A model generated the notes under the pieces. It saw nothing but the letters and a program-made list of their open reading frames with translations. It searched no databases and was not told the DNA's origin. Source: Calliopsis andreniformis (taxonomy: Eukaryota > Arthropoda > Insecta > Hymenoptera > Andrenidae). From it: a DNA stretch of 64,000 nt. The stretch's first letter is position 1; each line of letters opens with the position of its first letter. Where the stretch lies: NCBI RefSeq assembly GCF_051401765.1, contig NW_027480423.1:17794001-17858000 (forward strand), in the 5' to 3' direction. The position numbers were made by a program, and so were the translations under genes. Positions 1 through 11,328 of this stretch are shown here, piece by piece.

Positions 1-159
1 TCTTAGGCCCTAACAATTCGATATGGTGGAACAACGACCTAGAGTGAGGCCTAGGTAGCCCGGAACGTAGAAATGACCATCACTTCCATACTGGCAGCTA
101 TTATTCGTTTTATACGATGGAAAAACTGTTGTATTTATATTGTATTTTATGCTTCTGGC
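1..159. repeat. Partial monomer at the left window edge
   Basis: The window opens inside a monomer, at tcttaggcc, about eight bases after the chosen monomer start. It is cut by the window and is not a biological truncation. Its sequence belongs to the variant with caacgacctagagtgaggcc and cacttccatactggcagc, which recurs 664 bp downstream. Confidence 0.9.
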
Positions 160-325
160 GTTGACTTCTAAGGCACTAACTATTCGATCTGGTGGAGCAA
201 CGCCCTAGAGTGAAGCCTAGGTTGCCCGGAACGTAGAAATGACCATAACTTTCATACTGCTTGCAATTATTCGTTTTATACGATGGAAAAACTGTTAGAT
301 TTATATTGTATTTTATACTTCGGGC
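160..325. repeat. Representative satellite monomer, 166 bp
   Basis: I use this unit to set monomer coordinates, with position 1 at the g of gttgacttct. Landmarks in order: gttgacttctaagg (1-14), ctattcgatctggtgg (21-36), caacgccctag (about 39-49), gaagcctaggttgcccgg (53-70), aacgtagaaatgaccat (71-87), gcaattattcgttttat (104-120), acgatggaaaaactg (121-135), then an AT-rich tail ending ttatgcttctggc. Positions 1-100 are about 49% GC and 101-166 about 29% GC in the consensus. 166 bp equals 55 codons plus one base, so no reading frame survives from one monomer to the next. The choice of start is arbitrary. Confidence 0.95.
269..285 (+). other. CENP-B-box-like motif, standard version (one per monomer)
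   Basis: Monomer positions 110-126 read aTTCGttttAtaCGATg. The known core of the mammalian CENP-B box is nTTCGnnnnAnnCGGGn, so seven of nine core bases match and the two Gs after CG are A and T. Many monomers keep this form. Others lose a core base (attcctgttat, attcattttat, tatgatgg, tacaatgg). Given how little sequence is required, the match may be chance, and binding is not shown. The feature marks the copy in the reference monomer. Confidence 0.35.
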
Positions 326-1986
326 GTTGACTTCTAAGGCCCTAACTATTCAATCTGTTGGATCAACGCCCTAGAGTGAAGCCAAGGTTGCTCGGATTGT
401 AGAAATGACCATAACATTCACACTGGTTGAAATTATTCGTTTTATACGATGGAAAAGCTGTTGTATTTATATTGTATTTTATGCTGCTGGCGTTCACTTC
501 TTAGGCCCTAACTAGTCGATCTGGTGGAACAACGCCCTGGGGTGAAGCCTAGGTTGACCGGAACGTAGAAATGACCATAACTTTCACACCGGTAGCAATT
601 ATTCGTTTTACACGATGGAAAAACTGTTCTATTTGTTTTGTATCTTATGCATCTGGCGTTGACTTCTTATGCCCTAACAATTCGATCTGGTGGAACAACG
701 ACCTAGAGTGAGGCCTAGGTAGCCCGGAACGTAGAAATGACCATCACTTCCATACTGGCAGCAATTATTCGTTTTATACGATGGAAAAACTGTTGTATTT
801 ATATTGTATTTTATGCTTCTGGCGTTGACTTCTAAGGCACTAACTATTCGATCTGGTGGAGCAACGCCCTAGAGTGAAGCCTAGGTTGCCCGGAACGTAG
901 AAATGACCATAGCTTTCATACTGGTTGCAATTATTCGTTTTATATGATGGAAAAACTGTTGTATTTGTTTTGTATTTTATGCTTCGGGCGTTGACTTCTA
1001 AGGCCCTAACTATTCAATCGGTTGCAGCAACGCCCTAGGGTGGACCCTAGGTTGCCCGGAAAGTAGAAATAACCATAACTTTCACACCGGTAGCAATTAT
1101 TCGTTTTACACGATGGAAAAACTGTTATATTTATATTGTATCTTATGCTTCTGGCGTTGACTTCTTAGGCCCTAACAATTCGATCTGGTGGAAGAACGAC
1201 CTAGAGTGAGGCCTAGGTTGCCCGGAACGTAGAACTGACCATAACTTTTACACTGGTAGCAATTATTCGTTTTATACAATGGAAAAACTGTTGTATTTAT
1301 ATTGTATTTTCTGCTTCTGGCGTTGACTTCTAAGGCACTAACTATTCGATCTGGTGGAGCAACGTCCTAGAGTGAAGCCTAGGTTGCCCGGAACGTAGAA
1401 ATGACCATAACTTTCACACTGGTTGCTATTATTCGTTCCATACGAAAGAAAAACTGTTATATCTATATTGTATCTTATGCATCTGGCGTTGACTTCTTAG
1501 GCCCTAACAAATCGATCTGGTGGAACAACGACCTAGAGTGAGGCCTAGGTAGCCCGGAACGTAGAAATGACCATTACTTCCATACTGGCAGCAATTATTC
1601 GTTTTGTACGATGGAAAAAGTGTTGTATTTATATTGTATTTTATGCTTCTGGCGTTGACTTCTAAGGCACTAACTATTCGATCTGGTGGAGCAACGCCCT
1701 AGAGTGAAGCCTAGGTTGCCCGGAACGTAGAAATGACCATAACTTTCATACTGCTTGCAATTATTCGTTTTATACGATGGAAAAACTGTTAGATTTATAT
1801 TGTATTTTATACTTCGGGCGTTGACTTCTAAGGCCCTAACTATTCAATCTGTTGGATCAACGCCCTAGAGTGAAGCCGAGGTTGCCCGGAACGTAGAAAT
1901 GACCATCACTTTCAAACTGGTTGCAATCATTCCGGTTATATGATGGAAAGACTGTTGTATTTTTAATGCATTTTATGCTTCGGGCA

Positions 1987-3566
1987 TTGACTTCTAAGGC
2001 CCTAACTATTCAATCTGTTGGAGCAACGCCCCAGGGTGAAGTCTAGGTTGCCCGGAAAGTAGAAATGACCACAACTTTCATACTGGTTGCAATTACTCGT
2101 TTTATATGATGGAAAAACTGTTGTATTTATATTGTATTTTATGCTGCTGGCGTTCACTTCTTAGGCCCTAACTATTCGATCTGGTGGAACAACGTCCTAG
2201 AGTGAAGCCTAGGTTGCCCGGAACGTAGAAATGACCATAACTTTCATACTGGTTGCAATTATTCGTTTTATATGATGGAAGAACTGTTGTATTTATATCG
2301 CATTTTATGCTGCTGGCGTACTCTTCTTAGGCCCTAACTAGTCGATCTGGTGGAACAACGCCCTGGGGTGAAGCCTAGGTTGCCCGGAACGTAGAAATGA
2401 CCATAACTTTCACACTGGTTGCAATTATTCGTTCTATACGATGGAAAAACTGTTATATTTATATTGTATTTTATGCTTCTGGCGTTGCCTTCTTAGGCCC
2501 TAACTGTTCGATCTGGTGCAACAACGCCCTAGAGTGAAGCCTAGGTTACCCGGAACGTAGAAATGACCAGTACTTTCACACTGTTTGCTATTATTCATTT
2601 TATACGATGGAAAAGCTGTTGTATTTACATTGTATTTTATGCTTCTGGCGCTGACTTCTAGGGCACTAACTATTCGATCTAGTGGAGCAACGCCCTAGAG
2701 TGAAGCCTAAGATGCCCGGAACGTAGAAATTACCATCACTTTCAAACTGGTTGCAAATATTCCTGTTATACGATGGAAAAACTGTTGTATTTTTATTGAA
2801 TTTTATGCTTCGGGCAATGACTTCTAAGGCCCTAACTATTCAGTCTGTAGGAGCAACGCCCTAGGGTGTAGCCTAGGTTGCCCGTAAAGTAGAAATGACC
2901 ATAGCTTTCATACTGGTTGCAATTATTCGTTTTATATGATGGAAACCTGTTGTATTTATATTGTATTTTATGCTTCTGGCGTTCACTTCTTAGGCCCTAA
3001 CTATTCGATCTGTTGGAACAACGCCCTATGGTGAAGCCTAGGTTGACCGGAACGTAGAAATGACCATAACTTTCACACCGGTAGCAATTATTCGTTTTAC
3101 ACGATGGAAAAACTGTTCTATTTGTTTTGTATTTTATGCTTCGGGCGTTGACTTCTAAGGCCCTAACTATTCAATCGGTTGCAGCAACGCCCTAGGGTGG
3201 ATCCTAGGTTGCCCGGAAAGTAGAAATGACCATAACTTTCACACCGGTAGCAATTATTCGTTTTACACGATGGAAAAACTGTTATATTTATATTGTATCT
3301 TATGCTTCTGGCGTTGACTTCATAGGCCCTAACAATTCGATCTGGTGGAACAACGACCTAGAGTGTGGCCTAGGTTGCCCTGAAAGTAGAAATGACCATA
3401 ACTTTCATACTGCTTGCAATTATTCGTTTTATACGATGGAAAAACTGTTAGATTTATATTGTATTTTATACTTCTGGCGTTGACTTCTAAGGCACTAACT
3501 ATTCGATCTGGTGGAGCAACGTCCTAGAGTGAAGCCTAGGTTGCCCGGAACGTAGAAATGACCATA
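1987..3566. repeat. Block E, first copy (E1)
   Basis: This 1,580-bp segment matches 4,310-5,889 at a constant offset of 2,323 bp (14 monomers minus 1 bp). Good markers are accacaactttcatactgg, the shortened gatggaaacctgttg monomer, and gaaattaccatcactttc with gcaaatattcctg. The left break is at gggcattgac here versus gggcgttgac in E2; the right break is accatagctt versus accataactt. Only scattered substitutions separate the copies. Confidence 0.85.
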
Positions 3567-4309
3567 GCTTTCATACTGGTTGCAATTATTCGTTTTATAT
3601 GATGGAAAAACTGTTGTATTTGTTTTGTATTTTATGCTTCGGGCGTTGACTTCTAAGGCCCTAACTATTCAATCGGTTGCAGCAACGCCCTAGGGTGGAC
3701 CCTAGGTTGCCCGGAAAGTAGAAATGACCATAACTTTCACACCGGTAGCAATTATTCGTTTTACACGATGGAAAAACTGTTATATTTATATTGTATCTTA
3801 TGCTTCTGGCGTTGACTTCTTAGGCCCTAACAATTCGATCTGGTGGAAGAACGACCTAGAGTGAGGCCTAGGTTGCCCGGAACGTAGAACTGACCATAAC
3901 TTTTACACTGGTAGCAATTATTCGTTTTATACAATGGAAAAACTGTTGTATTTATATTGTATTTTCTGCTTCTGGCGTTGACTTCTAAGGCACTAACTAT
4001 TCGATCTGGTGGAGCAACGTCCTAGAGTGAAGCCTAGGTTGCCCGGAACGTAGAAATGACCATAACTTTCACACTGGTTGCAATTATTCGTTCTATACGA
4101 TGGAAAAACTGTTATATTTATATTGTATTTTATGCTTCTGGCGTTGCCTTCTTAGGCCCTAACTGTTCGATCTGGTGCAACAACGCCCTAGAGTGAAGCC
4201 TAGGTTGCCCGGAACGTAGAAATGACCATAGCTTTCATACTGGTTGCAATTATTCGTTTTATATGATGGAAAAACTGTTGTATTTGTTTTGTATTTTATG
4301 CTTCGGGCG
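3567..4309. repeat. Spacer monomers between E1 and E2
   Basis: About 4.5 monomers lie between the two E copies. The segment at about 3,477-4,080, which overlaps the end of E1, is a copy of about 822-1,425 and shares the tatttgttttgtatttta and aatcggttgcagcaacg variants. The E duplication with its spacer therefore has a 14-monomer period rather than being an immediately adjacent repeat. Nothing but satellite is seen. Confidence 0.8.
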
Positions 4310-5889
4310 TTGACTTCTAAGGCCCTAACTATTCAATCTGTTGGAGCAACGCCCCAGGGTGAAGTCTAGGTTGCCCGGAAAGTAGAAATGACCACAACTT
4401 TCATACTGGTTGCAATTACTCGTTTTATATGATGGAAAAACTGTTGTATTTATATTGTATTTTATGCTGCTGGCGTTCACTTCTTAGGCCCTAACTATTC
4501 GATCTGGTGGAACAACGTCCTAGAGTGAAGCCTAGGTTGCCCGGAACGTAGAAATGACCATAACATTCATACTGGTTGCAATTATTCGTTTTATATGATG
4601 GAAGAACTGTTGTATTTATATCGCATTTTATGCTGCTGGCGTACTCTTCTTAGGCCCTAACTAGTCGATCTGGTGGAACAACGCCCTGGGGTGAAGCCTA
4701 GGTTGCCCGGAACGTAGAAATGACCATAACTTTCACACTGGTTGCAATTATTCGTTCTATACGATGGAAAAACTGTTATATTTATATTGTATTTTATGCT
4801 TCTGGCGTTGCCTTCTTAGGCCCTAACTGTTCGATCTGGTGCAACAACGCCCTAGAGTGAAGCCTAAGTTACCCGGAACGTAGAAATGACCAGTACTTTC
4901 ACACTGTTTGCAATTATTCATTTTATACGATGGAAAAGCTGTTGTATTTACATTGTATTTTATGCTTCTGGCGCTGACTTCTAGGGCACTAACTATTCGA
5001 TCTAGTGGAGCAACGCCCTAGAGTGAAGCCTAAGATGCCCGGAACGAAGAAATTACCATCACTTTCAAACTGGTTGCAAATATTCCTGTTATACGATGGA
5101 AAAACTGTTGTATTTTTATTGAATTTTATGCTTCGGGCAATGACTTCTAAGGCCCTAACTATTCAATCTGTAGGAGCAACGCCCTAGGGTGTAGCCTAGG
5201 TTGCCCGTAAAGTAGAAATGACCATAGCTTTCATACTGGTTGCAATTATTCGTTTTATATGATGGAAACCTGTTGTATTTATATTGTATTTTATGCTTCT
5301 GGCGTTCACTTCTTAGGCCCTAACTATTCGATCTGTTGGAACAACGCCCTATGGTGAAGCCTAGGTTGACCGGAACGTAGAACTGACCATAACTTTCACA
5401 CCGGTAGCAATTATTCGTTTTACACGATGGAAAAACTGTTCTATTTGTTTTGTATTTTATGCTTCGGGCGTTGACTTCTAAGGCCCTAACTATTCAATCG
5501 GTTGCAGCAACGCCCTAGGGTGGATCCTAGGTTGCCCGGAAAGTAGAAATGACCATAACTTTCACACCGGTAGCAATTATTCGTTTTACACGATGGAAAA
5601 ACTGTTATATTTATATTGTATCTTATGCTTCTGGCGTTGACTTCTTAGGCCCTAACAATTCGATCTGGTGGAACAACGACCTAGAGTGTGGCCTAGGTTG
5701 CCCTGAAAGTAGAAATGACCATAACTTTCATACTGCTTGCAATTATTCGTTTTATACGATGGAAAAACTGTTAGATTTATATTGTATTTTATACTTCTGG
5801 CGTTGACTTCTAAGGCACTAACTATTCGATCTGGTGGAGCAACGTCCTAGAGTGAAGCCTAGGTTGCCCGGAACGTAGAAATGACCATA
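4310..5889. repeat. Block E, second copy (E2)
   Basis: Second copy of 1,987-3,566 at offset 2,323. Differences visible by eye include aacattcat for aactttcat, taagttaccc for taggttaccc, gaacgaagaaatt for gaacgtagaaatt, and cttcttagg for cttcatagg. The same deletion-bearing monomer (gatggaaacctgttg) sits in the same place, which shows common descent of the whole segment. Confidence 0.85.
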
Positions 5890-8800
5890 ACTTTCACACT
5901 GGTTGCTATTATTCGTTCCATACGAAAGAAAAACTGTTATATTTATATTGTATCTTATGCATCTGGCGTTGACTTCTTAAGCCCTAACAATTCGATCTGG
6001 TGGAACAACGACCTAGAGTGAGGCCTAGGTAGCCCGGAACGTAGAAATGACCATCACTTCCATACTGGCAGCAATTATTCGTTTTATACGATGGAAAAAC
6101 TGTTGTATTTATATTGTATTTTATGCTTCTGGCGTTGACTTCTAAGGCACTAACTATTCGATATGGTGGAGCAACGCCCTAGAGTGAAGCCTAGGTTGCC
6201 CGGAACGTAGAAATGACCATCACTTTCAAACTGGTTGCAATTATTCCTGTTATATGATGGAAACACTGTTGTATTTTTAATGCATTTTATGTTTCGGGCA
6301 TTGACTTCTAAGGTCCTAACTATTCAATCCGTTGGAGCAACGCGCTAGGGGGAAGCCTAGGTTGCGCGGAAAGTAGAAATGACAATAACTTTCACACTGG
6401 TTGCAATTATTCGTTTTATACGATGGAAAAGCTGTTGCATCTTTATTGTATTTTATGATTCTGTCGTTGACGTCTAAGGCCGTAGCTAGTAGATGTGGTG
6501 GAGCAACGCACTAGAGTGACGCCTAGGTTGCCCGGAACGTGGAATGACAATTACTTTCGCAATGTTTGCAATTGTACATTTTATATGACGGAAAAGCTGT
6601 TGTACTTATATTGTATTTTATGCTTCTGGCGTTGACTTCTAAGGCCCTAACTATTCGATCTGGTGGAGCAACGCCCTAGAGTGAAGCCTAGGTTGCCTGG
6701 AACGTACAAATGACCATCACTTTCACACGGGTTGCAATTATTCCTGTTATAGGACGGAAAGGCTGTTGTATTTTTATTGTATTTTATGCTTCAGGCGTTG
6801 ACTTCTGAGGCCGTAGCTATTCGATGTAGTGGAAGAACGCCATAGAGTGAAGCCTAGGTTGGCCGGAACGTAGAAATGACCATAACTTTCATACTGGTTG
6901 CAATTATTCGTTTTATATGATGGAAAAACTGTTGTATTTATATTGTATTTTATGCTGCTGGCGTTCACTTCTTAGGCCCTAACTATTCGATCTGGTGGAA
7001 CTACGCCCTGGTGTGAAGCCTAGGTTGCCGGGAACGGAGAAATGACCATAACTTTCACACTGGTTGCTATTAGTCGTTTTATACGATGGAAAAACTGTTG
7101 TATTTATATTGTATATTATGCTTCTGGCGTGGACTTCTAAGGCACTAACTATTCGATCTGGTGGAGCAACGCCCTAGAGTGAAGCCTAGGTTGCCCGGAA
7201 CGTAGAAATGACCATCGCTTCCAAACTGGTTGCAATTATTCCTGTTATATGATGGATAACTGTTGCATTTTTATTGCATTTTATGCTTCGGGCACTGACT
7301 TCTAAGGTCCTAACTATTCAATCTGTTGGAGCAACGCCCTAGGGTGTAGCCTAGGTTGCCCTGAAAGTAGAAATGACCATAACTTTCATACTGCTTGCAA
7401 TTATTCGTTTTATACGATGGAAAAACTGTTAGATTTATATTGTATTTTATACTTCGGGCGTTGACTTCTTAGGCCCTAACTATTCGATCTGGTGGAACAA
7501 CGCCCTGGGGTGAAGCCTAGGTTGCCGGGAACGGAGAAATGACCATAACTTTCACACTGGTTGCTATTAGTCGTTTTATACGATGGAAAAGCTGTTGTAT
7601 TTATATCGTATTTTATGCTTCGGGCGTTGACTTCTAAGGCACTAACTATTCGATCTGCTGGAGCAACGCCCTAGAGTGAAGCCTAGGTTGCCCGGAACGT
7701 AGAAATGACCATCGCTTTCAAACTGGTTGCAATTATTCCTGTTATATGATGGATAACTGTTGCATTTTTATTGCATTTTATGCTTCTGGCGTTGACTTCT
7801 TAGGCCCTAACAATTCGATCTGGTGGAACAACGACCTAGAGTGAGGCCTAGGTAGCCCGGAACGTAGAAATGACCATCACTTCCATACTGGCAGCAATTA
7901 TTCGTTTTATACGATGGAAAAACTGTTGTATTTATATTGCATTTTATGCTTCTGGCGTTGACTTCTAAGGCACTAACTATTCGATCTGGTGGAGCAACGA
8001 CCTAGAGTGAAGCCTAGGTTGCCCGGAACGTAGAAATGACCATCGCTTTCAAACTGGTTGCAATTATTCCTGTTATATGATGGATAACTGTTGCATTTTT
8101 ATTGCATTTTATGCTTCGGGCACTGGCTTCTAAGGTCCTAACCATTCAATCTGTTGGAGCAACGCCCTAGGGTGTAACCTAGGTTGCCCTGAAAGTAGAA
8201 ATGACCATAACTTTCATACTGCTTGCAATTATTCGTTTTATACGATGGAAAAACTGTTAGATTTATATTGTATTTTATACTTCGGGCGTTGACTTCTAAG
8301 GCCCTAACTATTCAATCTGTTGGATCAACGCCCTAGAGTGAAGCCAAGGTTGCTCGGATTGTAGAAATGACCATAACATTCACACTGGTTGAAATTATTT
8401 GTTTTATACGATGGAAAAGCTGTTGTATTGATATTGTATTTTATGCTGCTGGCGTTGACTTCTACGGCACTAACTATTCGATCTGGTGGAGCAACGCCCT
8501 AGAGTGAAGCCTAGGTTGCCCGGAACGTAGAAATGACCATAACTTTCACACTGGATGCTATTATTCGTTCTATACGATGGAAAACTGTTATATTTATATT
8601 GTATCTTATGCTTCAGGCGTTGACTTCTGAGGCCGTAGCTATTCGATGTTGTGGAAGAACGCCATAGAGTGAAGCCTAGGTTGCCCGGAACGTAGAAATG
8701 ACCATAACTTTAATACTGGTTGCAATTATTCGTTTTATATGATGGAAGAACTGTTGTATTTATATCGCATTTTATGCTGCTGGCGTACTCTTCTTAGGCC

Positions 8801-10001
8801 CTAACTAGTCGATCTGGTGGAACAACGCCCTGGGGTGAAGCCTAGGTTGCCCGGAACGTAGAAATGACCATAACTTTCACACTGGTTGCTATTATTCGTT
8901 CTATACGATGGAAAAACTGTTATATTTATATTGTATTTTATGCTTCTGGCGTTGCCTTCTTAGGCCCTAACTGTTCGATCTGGTGCAACAACGCCCTAGA
9001 GTGAAGCCTAGGTTACCCGGAACGTAGAAATGACCTGTACTTTCACACTGTTTGCAATTATTCATTTTATACGATGGAAAAGCTGTTGTATTTACATTGT
9101 ATTTTATGCTTCTGGCGCTGACTTCTAGGGCACTAACTATTCGATCTGGTGGAGCAGCGCCCTAGGGTGAAGCCTAGGTTGCCCGGAACGTAGAAATGAC
9201 CATCACTTTCAAACTGGTTGCAATTAATCCTTTTATACGATGGAAAAACTGTTGTATTTTTATTGCATTTTATGCTTCCGGCGTTGACTTCTAAGGCCCT
9301 AACTATTCAATCTGTTGCAGCAACGCCCTAGGGTGAAGCCTAGGTTGCCCGGAAAGTAGAAATGACGTTAACCTTCATACTGGTTGCAATTATTCGTTTT
9401 ATACGATGGAAAAACTGTTGTATTTTTATTGCATTTTATGCTTCCGGCGTTGACTTCTAAGGCCCTAACTATTCAATCTGTTGGAGCAACGCCGTAGGGT
9501 GAAGCCTAGGTTGCCCGGAAAGTGGAAATGACGTTAACTTCCATACTGGTTGCAATTATTCGTTTTATACGATGGAAAAACTGTTGTATTTATATTGTAT
9601 TTTATGCTTCTGGCATTGACTTCATAGGCCCTAACAATTCGATCTGGTGGAACAACGACCTAGAGTGAGGCCTAGGTTGCCCGGAACGTAGAACTGACCA
9701 TAACTTTTACACTGGTAGCAATTGTTCGTTTTATACAATGGAAAAACTGTTATATTTATATTGTATCTTATGCTTCTGGCGTTGACTTCTTAGGCCCTAA
9801 CAATTCGATCTGGTGGAACAACGACCTAGAGTGAGGCCTAGGTTGCCCGGAACGTAGAACTGACCATAACTTTTACACTGGTAGCAATTATTCGTTTTAT
9901 ACAATGGAAAAACTGTTGTATTTATATTGTATTTTCTGCTTCTGGCGTTGACTTCTAAGGCACTAACTATTCGATCTGGTGGAGCAACTTTCTAGAGTGA
10001 G
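5890..10001. repeat. Mosaic satellite segment, source or copy of later pieces
   Basis: About 25 monomers. It holds the first instance of the rare acgcgctagggggaagcc monomer (about 6,350), which recurs at about 10,490, 11,816, 20,112 and 27,909. It also holds 1-bp-short monomers reading gatggataactg at about 7,250, 7,750 and 8,090. The segment at about 8,042-9,618 reappears at 12,686-13,935 with two monomers missing. The segment at about 7,470-7,770 reappears at about 12,445-12,745 (offset 4,975, 30 monomers minus 5 bp). No non-satellite sequence is visible. Confidence 0.8.
9161..9178. other. CCTAGG-loop-CCTAGG hairpin-capable site (example)
   Basis: Reads CCTAGG, then gtgaag, then CCTAGG. 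Each arm is itself palindromic and the two arms can pair as a 6-bp stem with a 6-base loop, at monomer positions 45-62. Monomers with cctagggtg have the full form. The more common cctagagtg form keeps a 5-bp stem. The right-hand CCTAGG is among the best conserved parts of the monomer. Whether it folds or binds a protein is unknown. Confidence 0.5.
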
Positions 10002-11328
10002 GCCTAGGTTGCCCGGAACGTAGAAATGACCATAACTTTCACACTGGTTGCTATTATTCGTTCCATACGAAAGAAAAACTGTTATATTTATATTGTATCT
10101 TATGCACCTGGCGTTGACTTCTTAGGCCCTAACAATTCGATCTGGTGGAACAACGACCTAGAGTGAGGCCTAGGTAGCCCGGAACGTAGAAATGACCATC
10201 ACTTCCATACTGGCAGCAATTATTCGTTTTATACGATGGAAAAACTGTTGTATTAATATTGTATTTTATGCTTCTGGCGTTGACTGCTAAGGCACTAACT
10301 ATTCGATCTGGTGGAGCAACGACCTACAGTGAAGCCTAGGTTGCCCGGAACGTAGAAATGACCATCACTTTCAAACTGGTTGCAATTATTCCTGTTATAT
10401 GATGGAAACACTGTTGTATTTTTAATGCATTTTATGTTTCGGGCATTGACTTCTAAGGTCCTAACTATTCAATCCGTTGGAGCAACGCGCTAGGGGGAAG
10501 CCTAGGTTGCGCGGAAAGTAGAAATGACAATAACTTTCACACTGGTTGCAATTATTCGTTTTATACGATGGAAAAGCTGTTGCATCTTTATTGTATTTTA
10601 TGATTCTGTCGTTGACGTCTAAGGCCGTAGCTAGTAGATGTGGTGGAGCAACGCACTAGAGTGACGCCTAGGTTGCCCGGAACGTGGAATGACAATTACT
10701 TTCGCAATGTTTGCAATTGTACATTTTATACGATGGAAAAGCTGTTGTACTTATATTGTATTTTATGCTTCTGGCGCTGACTTCTAAGGCCCTAAATATT
10801 CGATCTGGTGGAGCAACGCCCTAGAGTGAAGCCTAGGTTGCCTGGAACGTACAAATGACCATCACTTTCACACGGGTTGCAATTATTCCTGTTATAGGAC
10901 GGAAAGACTGTTGTATTTTTATTGTATTTTATGCTTCAGGCGTTGACTTCTGAGGCCGTAGCTATTCGATGTAGTGGAAGAACGCCATAGACTGAAGCCT
11001 AGGTTGCCCGGAACGTAGAAATGACCATAACTTTCATACTGGTTGCAATTATTCGTTTTATATGATGGAAAAACTGTTGTATTTATATTGTATTTTATGC
11101 TGCTGGCGTTCACTTCTTAGGCCCTAACCATTCGATCTGGTGGAACAACGCCCTGGGGTGAAGCCTAGGTTGCCGGGAACGGAGAAATGACCATAACTTT
11201 CACACTGGTTGCTATTAGTCGTTTTATACGATGGAAAAGCTGTTGTATTTATATCGTATTTTATGCTTCGGGCGTTGACTTCTAAGGCACTAACTATTCG
11301 ATCTGCTGGAGCAACGCCCTAGAGTGAA
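10002..11328. repeat. Block F, first copy of an 8-monomer tandem duplication
   Basis: This unit is followed directly by its copy at 11,329-12,655, an offset of 1,327 bp (eight monomers minus 1 bp). The missing base is in the monomer reading ggaacgtggaatgac instead of gtagaaatgac. The unit also carries the acgcgctaggggg monomer and the cataggacgg-type variant ttataggacggaaag. About nine substitutions separate F1 and F2 by eye, for example tatgcacctgg versus tatgcatctgg. Confidence 0.88.

Larger units (their letters stand above)
1..1986. repeat. Left-edge monomers with a 4-monomer-spaced local duplication
   Basis: About 12 monomers. The segment at about 1-230 recurs at about 665-895, an offset of 664 bp or four monomers, sharing the gaggcctaggtagcccgg and cttccatactggcagc variants. 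The segment at about 822-1,425 recurs at about 3,477-4,080 (offset 2,655, 16 monomers minus 1 bp). The segment at about 1,401-1,738 recurs at about 5,881-6,217 (offset 4,480, 27 monomers minus 2 bp). The stretch is therefore a patchwork whose parts reappear in different orders. No gene or other element is present. Confidence 0.8.

Noticed and set aside
180..196. Pol III B-box-like ttcgatc, hinting at a tRNA-derived origin
   Set aside because: Only the ttcga core fits. The flanking GG and CC of the B box are missing, I see no A box at the right distance, and no cloverleaf folds. A distant SINE origin cannot be excluded, but the sequence does not support it.
3226..3483. Open reading frame of 85 codons, repeated at 5,549 and similar ones elsewhere on the + strand
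   Set aside because: It is the satellite monomer read in frame across about 1.5 units. The same peptide recurs because the DNA recurs, and stops appear as the frame shifts by one base per monomer. No codon-level constraint or gene context is visible.
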